Shown piece after piece: positions 40,643-48,851 of a stretch of DNA of 64,000 nt (the first letter of the stretch is position 1; every line of letters starts with the position of its first letter). The notes under the pieces are model-generated. The model was given only the letters and a program-made list of their open reading frames with translations, did not search any database and was not told the DNA's origin. This DNA comes from Phytomonospora endophytica. Its GTDB lineage: Bacteria; Actinomycetota; Actinomycetes; Mycobacteriales; Micromonosporaceae. Both the position numbers and the translations under genes were made by a program. The stretch covers positions 372,001 through 436,000 of the forward strand of contig NZ_JACHGT010000003.1 in NCBI RefSeq assembly GCF_014202425.1, given 5' to 3'.

Positions 40643-41460
40643 ACCCCGAACCGCGCCTGGCCGTCCACGGCCTCACCGTCGCCTACGGCAAACCGCCCCG
40701 GGGCCGCGTCGTCATCGACGGCCTCGACGCACAGATCCCCGCCGGCCGTTTCACCGTCATCATCGGACCCAACGCCTGCGGCAAGTCCACGCTCCTGCGC
40801 ACCATCGCCCGCCTCCACAAGCCCCTCGCCGGGACCGTCACCCTCGACGGCGCCGACGTCCACCAGATCCCCACCCGCCGGCTCGCCCGGCGCCTGGCCG
40901 TCCTCCCGCAAAGCCCCCTGGTCCCCGAAGGCGTCAGCGTCACCGACCTCGTCGCGCGCGGCCGCAGCCCCCACCAGAGCTGGTGGCGGCAATGGTCACC
41001 CGCCGACGAAAAGGCCGTCGCCCGGGCCTTGTCCCTGGCTGGAGTCGCCGACCTGGCCGCACGGCCCGTCGACACCCTCTCCGGCGGGCAGCGGCAGCGC
41101 GTGTGGATCGCCATGATCCTCGCCCAGGACACCGACACGCTCCTGCTCGACGAACCCACGACCTACCTGGACCTCGCCCACCAGATCGAGGTCCTCGACC
41201 TGTTGCGGCGCCTCAACACCGAAGACGGCCGGACCATCGTCGCCGTCCTGCACGACCTCAACGAGGCCGCCCGCTACGCCGACGAGGTCATCGCCATGCG
41301 CGACGGCCGCGTCATCACGCAGGGGTCACCCGACAAGGTGATCACCGCGGCGAACGTGGAGGCCGTCTTCGGGCTCCGCTGCGCCGTGGTCGCCTGCCCC
41401 GTCACCGGCAAACCGCTGGTGATACCCCACATCACGACAGGAGAACCCACTCATTCGTAG
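40639..41460 (+). CDS. Iron-siderophore ABC transporter ATPase
   Basis: A 273-residue ABC ATPase of the FepC type. Walker A GPNACGKST, Q-loop VLPQSPLVPEG, signature LSGGQRQR, Walker B LLLDEPTTYLD and the switch His in VLHDLNEAARY are all present. ATG at 40639 overlaps the permease TGA as ATGA. It energises uptake by the two FecCD permeases. Confidence 0.95.
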   Translation: MNPEPRLAVHGLTVAYGKPPRGRVVIDGLDAQIPAGRFTVIIGPNACGKSTLLRTIARLHKPLAGTVTLDGADVHQIPTRRLARRLAVLPQSPLVPEGVSVTDLVARGRSPHQSWWRQWSPADEKAVARALSLAGVADLAARPVDTLSGGQRQRVWIAMILAQDTDTLLLDEPTTYLDLAHQIEVLDLLRRLNTEDGRTIVAVLHDLNEAARYADEVIAMRDGRVITQGSPDKVITAANVEAVFGLRCAVVACPVTGKPLVIPHITTGEPTHS

Positions 41461-41467
41461 CCGTCCG

Positions 41468-42394
41468 GTGCTTCGCACGGTGCTGGTCGCCGCAGGCCTG
41501 GCCTTGAGCCTCGCCGCCTGCGGGAAGAGCGACCCGCCCGCCGGTCAGCAGACCGGCGACACCCACCCGGTCGCCCACGCGATGGGCACCACCGAGGTCC
41601 CGCTGACGCCCCAGCGCGTCGTCGTCCTCGACACCGACAAGCTCGACACCGCCGTCACCCTCGGCATCACCCCGGTCGGCGCGGCCGTCGCCGACCAGAC
41701 CGGACTGCCCACCTACCTCGGCGACGCCGTCGGCACCGTCCAGGTCGTCGGCACCCTCACCGAACCCGACCTGGAGGCCATCGAAGGCCTCCACCCCGAC
41801 CTGATCCTCGGCACGAAGTTCCGCCAGGAACAGTTCTACGACGAACTCTCCGCCATCGCCCCCACGGTGTTCACCGAGAAGGTCGGCATCACCTGGAAGG
41901 AGAACTTCCTCCTCGACGGTGAGGCCCTCGGCAAGAAGGACACCGCCGCCGACCTGCTCGGCGCCTACGAGAACCGCGCCGAGACCGTCGGCGAGGACAT
42001 CGACGGCGCCGCCGACCTCGAAGTCGGCATCGTCCGGTTCATGCCCGACCACATCCGCGTCTACGGACCCGACTCCTTCTCCGGAATCGTCGTCGCCGAC
42101 GCCGGCCTCGACCGGCCCGACTTCCAGAAACTCAACGGCGCCGACGACAAGCGCTTCGCGAAGGTCTCCCAGGAGAAGATCGACGACGCCGACGGCGACG
42201 TCCTGTTCTACTGCGCCTACGGCGCCGACGCCACCGCCGCCCTCGAAGAGGTCACCGACGGTTCCCTGTGGAAGGGCATGTCGGCCGTCGAGAACGGCAA
42301 GGCCTACACCGTCAACGACGAGATCTGGATGACCGGGATCGGCGTCACCGCCGCGAACATGATCCTCGACGACCTCGCCGCGAAACTGACATAG
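41468..42394 (+). CDS. Iron-siderophore-binding lipoprotein
   Basis: A 308-residue periplasmic-binding-fold protein of the FecB/FepB type with a lipoprotein signal LVAAGLALSLAAC (C18). The body has TPQRVVVLDTDKLDTAVTLG and LEAIEGLHPDLILGTK. The GTG at 41468 is 23 bases from the only ribosome site; AGGAGA (41439-41444) is ideally placed 8 bases before an in-frame ATT at 41453, which would give a more basic leader (RSRPVLRTVL, lipid Cys at 23). A rare ATT start is therefore possible. Last gene of the iron operon, followed by a strong terminator. Confidence 0.92.
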   Translation: MLRTVLVAAGLALSLAACGKSDPPAGQQTGDTHPVAHAMGTTEVPLTPQRVVVLDTDKLDTAVTLGITPVGAAVADQTGLPTYLGDAVGTVQVVGTLTEPDLEAIEGLHPDLILGTKFRQEQFYDELSAIAPTVFTEKVGITWKENFLLDGEALGKKDTAADLLGAYENRAETVGEDIDGAADLEVGIVRFMPDHIRVYGPDSFSGIVVADAGLDRPDFQKLNGADDKRFAKVSQEKIDDADGDVLFYCAYGADATAALEEVTDGSLWKGMSAVENGKAYTVNDEIWMTGIGVTAANMILDDLAAKLT

Positions 42395-42452
42395 CCGCCA
42401 CCACGCGACACGAGCCTGGCCCGAGGTGGGGGCCTGGACACCGCGAACGGCG

Positions 42453-42499
42453 CACGGCGGGTGCCGGTCCCCTCTCACCGGGGACCGGCACCCGCCGTG
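42453..42499. terminator. 20-bp perfect hairpin between convergent genes
   Basis: Bases 42453-42472 and 42480-42499 are exact inverted repeats around TCTCACC. The hairpin lies between the iron operon and the convergent orphan sugar-binding protein gene and can serve both directions. No U-tract. Confidence 0.85.
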
Positions 42500-42511
42500 T
42501 CACATCGGCCG

Positions 42512-43945
42512 TCACACGAGGTTCTGCTTGGCGCCGCTCTTGCGCAGCCGGTCGGTCGCCTCCTGCATGTCGGCCACGAAACGGTCCGGCTTGAGCGAGT
42601 TGACCAGCAGCTTGCGGATCGCCGGACCCACCACGTCGTCGGCGAAAGTCCGGTAACGCTTGTCGAAATAGAACGCGTAGAGGTCCTCACCGGCCGACTT
42701 CAGCAGCTCATTGGTCGAACGCACACCCGGCGCGTCGAGGCCCTCCTCGGCACCGGCCACGCACGTCAGCGACGACACCCGGCTGGTGAACTGCTTCGAC
42801 CCCTCCTTCGACAGCATCATCCGCAGATACTCCAGACCACCGGCCTGATTGCGGGCCAGCGCCGGCACGATGAACGCCTCGGTCCCACTGGCGCAGACCG
42901 TCCCCGGAGAGATGCTGCCTTCGAGGGCGGGCATGGCCATGATCTGCATCTGGAAATCGGGTGGAGTCTTGTCGCGCTGCTCGTTCTCCAGCCACGTCCC
43001 GCAGGGCACGAACGCCGCTTCCCCGGCGTTCCACAGATCCTGGGCCTCGGTGTGGGTGGCCGAGGCGGCCTTGTTGTGGATGTACCCGGCCGCGCCGAGA
43101 TCGTAGAGGGCCTGCGCGGCCGCGCGGACCGAGTCGTTGTTCCAAGCGTCGGGTTCGAGGTCGTCGATGGCCTCGGCGATGTCGACACCACCGTGGCGCA
43201 CCGCGAGGGTCATGAACGGTTCGAGGAGGTAGTAGGGGTACTGGCCCTGGTAGACGAACGGGGAGACGCCCTGGCTGCGGATCGTGCCGCACAGATCGAT
43301 GAACTCGCCCCAGCCCGCCGGGACCTTCCACTGCCGCTCATCGAACAGGGCCTTGTCGTACCACAGGCCGAAAGCGGTGTAGCCGTAGTAGAGCATGTGC
43401 ATGCGCCGCTGCCCCGACGGTCCGAGAGACCCGTCGTCGACGATCCCGGGCCGCAGAGTGTCGCGCACCTTGACGTCGGGATCGTCGAAGGAGGGCGCGT
43501 CGAGCAGCAACGTCAAGTCGGTGAGAGCACCGTCGTGAAAGAGCCGCTCGGCGGGAACCTGGTGGGCACCGGAGTTGTTGACGACGTCCGGCGGGCGGCC
43601 GGCGACCAGCAGCGGATTGAGGACCTCACTGATCTGCGTGACCGCGATGTGCTCGATGGGCGCCTCGGGATACCGGTTGTGGTAGATGACCTCGTGGCCC
43701 TCGGCGGCGTAACGGTCGCTGTAACCGCCGTCGAAGATGACCACGTCGAGGGCACGGGTCCCGTCGACGTTGAACGGATTGGACGGTCCGCCGTTGTTGC
43801 TCAACGGAAGCGGGGCCGAACCCTCCTCTTCGGCGGGAGAACACCCCGACAGCCAGCCCGCCGCGGGACCGGCGACTGCCGCGACGGCCGCGCCGCGGCC
43901 CAGCATCTGACGACGGGTACTGCCTGACGGCGGTTTGGGGGGCAC
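42512..43945 (-). CDS. Orphan NgcE-like sugar-binding lipoprotein
   Basis: A 477-residue extracytoplasmic binding protein, paralogous to ngcE at 35059-36510 (shared NPFNVDGTRALDVVIFDGGY, GTWLENEQRDKTPPDFQMQIM and LEPDAWNN patterns). GTG at 43945 follows AAGGAG by seven bases; the leader has a twin arginine (TRRQMLGRG, R11-R12) and lipobox WLSGC (C35). No permease or ATPase is adjacent, so it either shares NgcFG or acts as a sugar sensor. It is divergent from a GlcNAc-type kinase gene with palindromes between, suggesting joint control. Confidence 0.9.
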   Translation of the reverse strand: MPPKPPSGSTRRQMLGRGAAVAAVAGPAAGWLSGCSPAEEEGSAPLPLSNNGGPSNPFNVDGTRALDVVIFDGGYSDRYAAEGHEVIYHNRYPEAPIEHIAVTQISEVLNPLLVAGRPPDVVNNSGAHQVPAERLFHDGALTDLTLLLDAPSFDDPDVKVRDTLRPGIVDDGSLGPSGQRRMHMLYYGYTAFGLWYDKALFDERQWKVPAGWGEFIDLCGTIRSQGVSPFVYQGQYPYYLLEPFMTLAVRHGGVDIAEAIDDLEPDAWNNDSVRAAAQALYDLGAAGYIHNKAASATHTEAQDLWNAGEAAFVPCGTWLENEQRDKTPPDFQMQIMAMPALEGSISPGTVCASGTEAFIVPALARNQAGGLEYLRMMLSKEGSKQFTSRVSSLTCVAGAEEGLDAPGVRSTNELLKSAGEDLYAFYFDKRYRTFADDVVGPAIRKLLVNSLKPDRFVADMQEATDRLRKSGAKQNLV

Positions 43946-43963
43946 CGACGTTCTCCTTCGAGC

Positions 43964-44007
43964 GTCACCGCGTGACACGAATTCACGACTGGGAGGGTAA
44001 ATTACCC
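43964..44007. promoter_or_regulatory. Palindromes between orphan binding protein and kinase genes
   Basis: GTCACCGCGTGAC (43964-43976) and GGGTAAATTACCC (43995-44007) are each perfect dyads in the 147-base divergent gap. The second, with AT centre, is the better operator candidate and stands out from the GC-rich context. Confidence 0.55.
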
Positions 44008-44092
44008 CGACAGCGGCCCAACGTACACACACGGCCGCCTCGCCGACACCCACCGAACAGCCCGGCGACACCTCCGCGCGTACGATCGCCCG

Positions 44093-45055
44093 ATGCACAA
44101 GGATCTGGTGCTCGGCTTCGACATCGGCGGCACGTCCACCCGAGCACTACTGGCCACATTGGACGGCGAGCGCGTCGGCGCCGCTCAAGGGCCCGGCGGC
44201 AACCCGACATCCCACGGCCTGCCCGCCTCCCTGAAGGCCATCGGCGAGGCCGCCGCCGCCGCGATCGGCGACCACGACCCCGCCCGGATCCGCGCCCTCC
44301 ACCTCGGCCTGGCCGGCGGGCAACCCTACGAAGACCCCGCCAACCGCGCACAGCTGTCCCAGGTCTGGACCGGCCTCGGCATCGACGCGCCCGTCGCCAT
44401 CGACACCGACCTCACCGTCGCCTTCGCCGCCGCGACACCCGCCCCCACCGGAACCGTCGCCATCGGCGGCACCGGCGCCATCGCCGCCGCCATCGAAGAC
44501 CGCCACCTCACCGGCCGCGCCGACGGCTACGGCTGGCTACTCGGCGACGAAGGATCCGGATACTGGCTCGGCCGCCAAGCCGCCCGCGTCGCCCTCAAAG
44601 TCCTCGACGGACACCTCCCCACCGGGCCCCTCGCCGAAGCCGTCATCACCGCCGCCTGGCCCGGACCCACCAGACCCGCCACGCGCGAACTCATCGACGT
44701 CATCGCCCACCGCCCACCCCTGCAACTCGCCGCATACGCCCGCCTCGTCACCACCGCCGCCGACAACGGCGACCCCCAGGCCACCGCCCTCCTCGACGAA
44801 GCCGCCACCCTCCTCACCACGACCATCGCCTCAGTGCGACACACCGGCGCCGACACCCCCATCGTCCTCGGCGGCAGCCTCCTCACCGAGACAACCCGCG
44901 TCGGCATCGGCGTCCGCACACAACTCACCGCACGATTCCCCACCGCGCCACTGCACACCGCTCGCGACGGCGCCGCCGGCGCCGCGTGGCTCGCCGCATA
45001 CCCGTACCTGCCGGACGCGGTGGCGGCGCACGGAGTGTTCACCGCGGGAGGTTAG
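44093..45055 (+). CDS. N-acetylglucosamine kinase-like (BadF/BadG ATPase family)
   Basis: A 320-residue sugar kinase of the ASKHA fold. Phosphate-1 loop DIGGTSTR (residues 10-17), a catalytic-region Asp in AIDTDLTVAFAA, the phosphate-2 GGTGAI and the family signature GWLLGDEGSGYWLG are visible. BadF/BadG-type kinases in actinomycetes phosphorylate N-acetylglucosamine or related amino sugars at the 6 position. The divergent NgcE-like gene supports an amino-sugar role. No ribosome site is obvious at the ATG. Confidence 0.88.
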   Translation: MHKDLVLGFDIGGTSTRALLATLDGERVGAAQGPGGNPTSHGLPASLKAIGEAAAAAIGDHDPARIRALHLGLAGGQPYEDPANRAQLSQVWTGLGIDAPVAIDTDLTVAFAAATPAPTGTVAIGGTGAIAAAIEDRHLTGRADGYGWLLGDEGSGYWLGRQAARVALKVLDGHLPTGPLAEAVITAAWPGPTRPATRELIDVIAHRPPLQLAAYARLVTTAADNGDPQATALLDEAATLLTTTIASVRHTGADTPIVLGGSLLTETTRVGIGVRTQLTARFPTAPLHTARDGAAGAAWLAAYPYLPDAVAAHGVFTAGG

Positions 45056-45546
45056 GGCGGGTCAAGGCCCCGGCGCGGGGAGGGTTCTGCGCGGTGCTGG
45101 AACGCGGGCGGGTTCCCGGGGGCGGCGGGGAAGCGAAGCGAGACTCGCCCACGCGACCGTTGCGGGGTCCCGGCCTGCGGGAGCCACGAAGCGAGGGCTC
45201 GCCCTTGGCGCCTGACAGGCATGGGATCGGGCTCGGCCCGCCGCCGGTGCCGGGCCCTCGATGGGCGGGCCGCGAAGCGAGACTCGCCTATCGGGAAGCG
45301 GCTGCGGGCGAGTACCCAGCGGAGGTAGACCGCCAAGCAGCACGCCCTAGACCGGGCCGCCGGTGCCGGATCCCGGCGAAAGCGGGGAAACGCGGCCGGG
45401 TCCCCGGTCTGAGCGGGCCGCGAAGTGACAGTCGTCCTTAGCGGGACTCCCGGCGTGCGCGGGCGAACGTTGTCCCAGCCGCAGTCCCGCCACCCACACA
45501 CCACCCGGGCGGCACCAGCCAGCGCGGAGCGCGAACACCCCTCCCG
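45056..45546. repeat. 490-bp intergenic region with four copies of a short palindromic repeat
   Basis: No gene supported. A motif related to CGAAGCGAGACTCGCC occurs at 45134-45149, 45187-45203, 45273-45288 and, more diverged, 45421-45437. Each copy has a GCGAG/CTCGC dyad with 1-2 base centre (in the last copy GTGAC/GTC, with paired changes that keep the stem), and two are preceded by GGGCCGC. Spacing is irregular (53, 86 and 148 bases), unlike CRISPR; they look like small extragenic palindromes. Confidence 0.65.
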
Positions 45547-46311
45547 CTACAACGGATCCTCGCGCGTCAGCTCCCAGCACGCGACCGCCGCGGCTGCCGC
45601 CACGTTCAGCGAATCCACCCCACCCCGCATCGGAATGCGCACCCGAACATCCGAGGCGCCCATCGCCGCGCCCGTCAGGCCAGGACCCTCCGCCCCGAAC
45701 AGCAACGCCGCCTTCGCGCGCTGCTCAGACGTCAACCGCTGCATCGGCAGGGCGTCGTCGGCCGGCGTCAACGCCAAGACCGTGAAACCCGCCGCGCGGA
45801 CCTCGTCGAGCGCGTCCGGCCACGGACCCAAAGTCGCGTACGGCACCGCGAACACCTCGCCCATACTCACCCGCACCGCCCGGCGGTACAACGGATCGGC
45901 GCACGTCGGCGACAGCAACACCGCGTCCATCCCCAACCCGGCCGCACCACGGAACAACGCGCCGATATTGGTGTGGTTGTTCAAATCCTCACAGATGATC
46001 ACCCGTCGCGCGTCCGCCAAGACCTCCGCCGCACTCGGCACGGGCCTGCGATGAAACGACGCGAGCACACCACGATGCACATGGAAACCCGTGATCGACT
46101 CCAGCACCCCCTGCGTCGCGGCATAGACCGGCGCACCCTCGGCGAACGGATGCGCCGCGAGCTCGGCGACCTGCTCCACCCGTTTGGCGTCGACGAGCAT
46201 CGAGCGCATCCGGTACCCCGCCCGCAACGCCCGCCGGATCACCAACTCGCCCTCGGCGATGAACAACCCGTGCGGCTGCTCGAACCTCGTACGCAGCGCG
46301 ACATCGGTCAA
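45547..46311 (-). CDS. TrmH/SpoU-family RNA 2'-O-methyltransferase
   Basis: A 254-residue SPOUT methyltransferase. Motif 1 NNHTNIGALFRGAAGLG, motif 2 LLFGAEGPGL and motif 3 RIPMRGGVDSLNVAAAAA form the trefoil-knot SAM site; N and R of motif 1 are catalytic. It methylates ribose in tRNA or rRNA. The TTG at 46311 is the only canonical start available, but DDRLGDYRALTDVALR, which matches the expected family N-terminus, is already encoded upstream of it, up to the SPFH stop. So the real start may be a rare codon such as ATA overlapping that stop. Downstream of nfeD and SPFH. Confidence 0.88.
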   Translation of the reverse strand: MTDVALRTRFEQPHGLFIAEGELVIRRALRAGYRMRSMLVDAKRVEQVAELAAHPFAEGAPVYAATQGVLESITGFHVHRGVLASFHRRPVPSAAEVLADARRVIICEDLNNHTNIGALFRGAAGLGMDAVLLSPTCADPLYRRAVRVSMGEVFAVPYATLGPWPDALDEVRAAGFTVLALTPADDALPMQRLTSEQRAKAALLFGAEGPGLTGAAMGASDVRVRIPMRGGVDSLNVAAAAAVACWELTREDPL

Positions 46312-46376
46312 GGCCCGGTAATCGCCGAGCCGGTCATCGCTCGCGGCGGTGACCGGCTCGGCGTGCGTCGACGCGG

Positions 46377-47477
46377 CTATTTCCGTTCGCCTTCGTTCGC
46401 GGCCGGAGCCGGAGCGGCCTCGGGGTGGACCGGATCGGCCGTCGCGGGCGGCTTGAGCAGCCCCGTCGACGCCATCGGCACCGCCGAGGCCTCGATCGCG
46501 CGCTCGCCCTCGTCGTCGGCGGCCGGTCCGGCCGCGGGCTCCTCGGTCTTGTCCGACTTCGCCGGCGCGGACTCGCCGCCACCGAAGGTCCCGCCGAGGT
46601 TGCCCAGCGCGCCCGAGAAGGAATCCAGGGCCCGCGTCAGCTCCGCCGGGATCATCCAGATCTTGTTCGACGGGCTGGCCGCGATCTGCGGCAAGGTCTG
46701 CAGGTACTGGTAGGCCAGCAGCTTCTCATCGGGCTTGGCGGCGTGAATCGCCTCGAAGACCTGCTTGATGGCCTTGGCCTGACCATCGGCCTGGAGCACC
46801 CGCGCCTGACGTTCACCCTGCGCGCGCAACACCGCGGCCTGCTGCTCACCCTCGGCCGACAGGATCTGCGACTGCTTGACGCCCTCGGCGTTGAGGATCG
46901 CCGCGCGACGGTCGCGCTCGGCGCGCATCTGCTTCTCCATCGAGTCGCGGATGCTCGGGGGCGGCTCGATGGCCTTGATCTCCACCCGCGTGACCTTCAG
47001 GCCCCACTTGCCGGTCGCCTCGTCGAGGACGCCCCGCAGGACCCGGTTGATGTCGTCGCGGCTGGTCAGGGCCTTCTCCAGGTCGAGGGAACCGACTACG
47101 TTGCGCAGCGTCGTCACCGTCAGCTGCTCGACGCCCTGGAGGTAGTTCTCGATCGAGTAGGTCGCGTCGGTGGGGTTGGTGACCTGGTAGTACAAGACCG
47201 TGTCGATCGACACGACCAGGTTGTCGGAGGTGATGACCGGCTGCGGCGGGAAGCTGACCACCCGCTCGCGAAGGTCGACCTTCGCGCGGACCGCGTCGAC
47301 GATGGGCACCAGGAAGTTCAGGCCCGCGCCGAGGGTCTTCTTGTAGCGGCCGAGCCGCTCGATCACGTACGCCTGCTGCTGCGGGACGATCCGGATGGCC
47401 TTCGCCAGCGTCACGACCACGAACAGGCCGATCACGGCGAGGAAGAGCCAGACGACTATCTGGCCGGCGTCACTCAC
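46377..47477 (-). CDS. SPFH/band-7 (stomatin-like, QmcA) membrane protein
   Basis: A 366-residue membrane scaffold protein. One N-terminal helix (IVVWLFLAVIGLFVVVTLA) is followed by the SPFH domain (RIVPQQQAYVIERLGRYKKTLGAGLNFLVPIVD ... ALTSRDDINRVLRG) and a coiled-coil rich in Glu/Ala (AERDRRAAILNAEGVKQSQILSAEGEQQ). A Pro/Ala-rich tail ends the protein. GTG at 47477 overlaps the nfeD TGA as GTGA and has GGAGG five bases upstream, so it is preferred over the ATG at 47489. Partner of NfeD; the pair matches Rv1488-Rv1487 of M. tuberculosis. Confidence 0.93.
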   Translation of the reverse strand: MSDAGQIVVWLFLAVIGLFVVVTLAKAIRIVPQQQAYVIERLGRYKKTLGAGLNFLVPIVDAVRAKVDLRERVVSFPPQPVITSDNLVVSIDTVLYYQVTNPTDATYSIENYLQGVEQLTVTTLRNVVGSLDLEKALTSRDDINRVLRGVLDEATGKWGLKVTRVEIKAIEPPPSIRDSMEKQMRAERDRRAAILNAEGVKQSQILSAEGEQQAAVLRAQGERQARVLQADGQAKAIKQVFEAIHAAKPDEKLLAYQYLQTLPQIAASPSNKIWMIPAELTRALDSFSGALGNLGGTFGGGESAPAKSDKTEEPAAGPAADDEGERAIEASAVPMASTGLLKPPATADPVHPEAAPAPAANEGERK

Positions 47478-47908
47478 TGTTGCCTCCATACCATTGCGGT
47501 TGCACCTCTGATCTCCACGACGTGGACACGTTCACCGGCTTCGAGGACCTGCCCGTCCTCATACACCCTCGCCGTCCATTCTTCTCCACCGATCTTGACG
47601 AGTCCGTGCTGGTCATCGACCTTTTCCAGCACGAGCGCCGGTGATCCCTCAAGCGCGGCCAGGCCGATCTCGGCGTCGGGACCGGTCCGGTCGTTCATCA
47701 TCCTCTTGGCGAAAGGACGGACCACGAACAACGCGAACGCCGACACCACCGAGAAAACACCGACCTGAATGAACGGGTCGGCGCCCAGCGCCGCGGCGCC
47801 CGCGGCTGCCAGCGCACCGGCGGCGAGCATGATCAGCACGAAGGAGAGCGCGAACATCTCGGCGACGGCCAGCAGGACCGCGATGATCAGCCAGATGAAG
47901 GGGGCCAT
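47474..47908 (-). CDS. NfeD-like membrane protein
   Basis: A 144-residue protein with two or three N-terminal helices (WLIIAVLLAVAEMFALSFVLIMLAAGALAAAGAAALG) and a C-terminal OB-fold (GSPALVLEKVDDQHGLVKIGGEEWTARVYEDGQVLEAGERVHVVEIRGATAMV). NfeD proteins pair with SPFH proteins in membrane microdomain maintenance. Coupled to the SPFH gene by a 4-base overlap. Divergent from a conserved hypothetical as in mycobacteria. Confidence 0.92.
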   Translation of the reverse strand: MAPFIWLIIAVLLAVAEMFALSFVLIMLAAGALAAAGAAALGADPFIQVGVFSVVSAFALFVVRPFAKRMMNDRTGPDAEIGLAALEGSPALVLEKVDDQHGLVKIGGEEWTARVYEDGQVLEAGERVHVVEIRGATAMVWRQQ

Positions 47909-47997
47909 CTGTAAATCCTGGCATGTTCACGCTCGTCTCGCCCACCTGGGCCACCGCGGCCGATCTCCCCGTCGAACCGAACCGTTAAGTTGGGCAG

Positions 47998-48795
47998 ATG
48001 CCGGTCCCGTCCCCCCACACTGGATTGACGATCCGCCCGTCGGCGCGTTTGGTGCCGTGGCTGCGTTCCTGGCGCACCGGGCTCGTCCCCTACGACGCGG
48101 TCGTCGACGCCGTCGTCGAGGAGATCGACGGCGGTGATGACATCGAACACGTCGTCGCCGACATCCCCGACAGCTGGCATCCGGTGTCGCTCGCCGAGGC
48201 CCCCACGCTCTTCTCCCGCATCCACCCCGACGACATCCGCCTCGTCCTGCCCGCCCCCGGCGACCCACGCGGACTCCCCGTGAAAGGCGACTTCACCGCC
48301 GCCGCCCTCGGCACCGGCGAAGCCGTCATCGCCGGCACCGTCGGACTCGTCCCCGAGATCACCACCCACGTCTCCGGCTCCGGCGACCAATGGCAGTCGG
48401 TGACCTGGCGCGTCTACGAATGCGGCCCCGTCAAACCCGTCCCACCGGTCTCCCCCGGCGAAGCCGAAAGCGAACTCGCCGAAGCCCTGCACACCGCCAC
48501 GGGCAGGCTCGTCGCCCTCGACGTCGCCCGCTGGCGTCCCGAACTCGGCGTCGCCCTCACCCAGCTGCGCCGCAGTGAGCACGGCATGGACCTCCCGCCC
48601 GGCTACGACCAGCGCGCCCGCCGCCTCTACGCGCGCGCCGGAGTCCTCGAACGCGTCCTGGCCATCGCCGAAGGCGACGCGCCCGGTGGTGCCGTCAACG
48701 TCCACGAGGCCGGTGCCCGTGACGCGGCCCTGCGCCCCCTCGGGGCGGCGTGCCGTCAGGCGCTAACCGCCGCGTGCAACGCCCCGGTCGGCTGA
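47998..48795 (+). CDS. Conserved actinobacterial hypothetical (Rv1486c position)
   Basis: A 265-residue cytoplasmic protein without recognised domain. Conserved-looking stretches are SARLVPWLRSWRTGLVPYDAVVDAV, DIRLVLPAPGDPRGLPVKG and HTATGRLVALDVARWRPEL. Its place beside nfeD/SPFH and near hemH matches Rv1486c of M. tuberculosis, the basis for the label. Acidic, no membrane segment or signal peptide. Function unknown. Confidence 0.8.
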   Translation: MPVPSPHTGLTIRPSARLVPWLRSWRTGLVPYDAVVDAVVEEIDGGDDIEHVVADIPDSWHPVSLAEAPTLFSRIHPDDIRLVLPAPGDPRGLPVKGDFTAAALGTGEAVIAGTVGLVPEITTHVSGSGDQWQSVTWRVYECGPVKPVPPVSPGEAESELAEALHTATGRLVALDVARWRPELGVALTQLRRSEHGMDLPPGYDQRARRLYARAGVLERVLAIAEGDAPGGAVNVHEAGARDAALRPLGAACRQALTAACNAPVG

Positions 48796-48812
48796 GGCGC
48801 CGGTCACAGGGA

Positions 48813-48844
48813 TTGGACCTCTAGCGCACTCCAGCTCGTAGCGT
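48813..48844 (+). promoter_or_regulatory. Possible MerR-type promoter before the SDR gene
   Basis: TTGGAC (48813-48818) is followed 20 bases later by TAGCGT (48839-48844), with an imperfect dyad ACCTCTAG and CTCCAGCT between them. Long spacers with a central ACCTC/CTCCAG dyad are typical of MerR-activated promoters. The ATG follows at 48852. No merR gene is adjacent. Confidence 0.45.
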
Positions 48845-48851
48845 CGGGCCC

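Noticed and set aside
45134-45437. CRISPR array
   Set aside because: Four short diverged repeats with irregular spacing and no cas genes.
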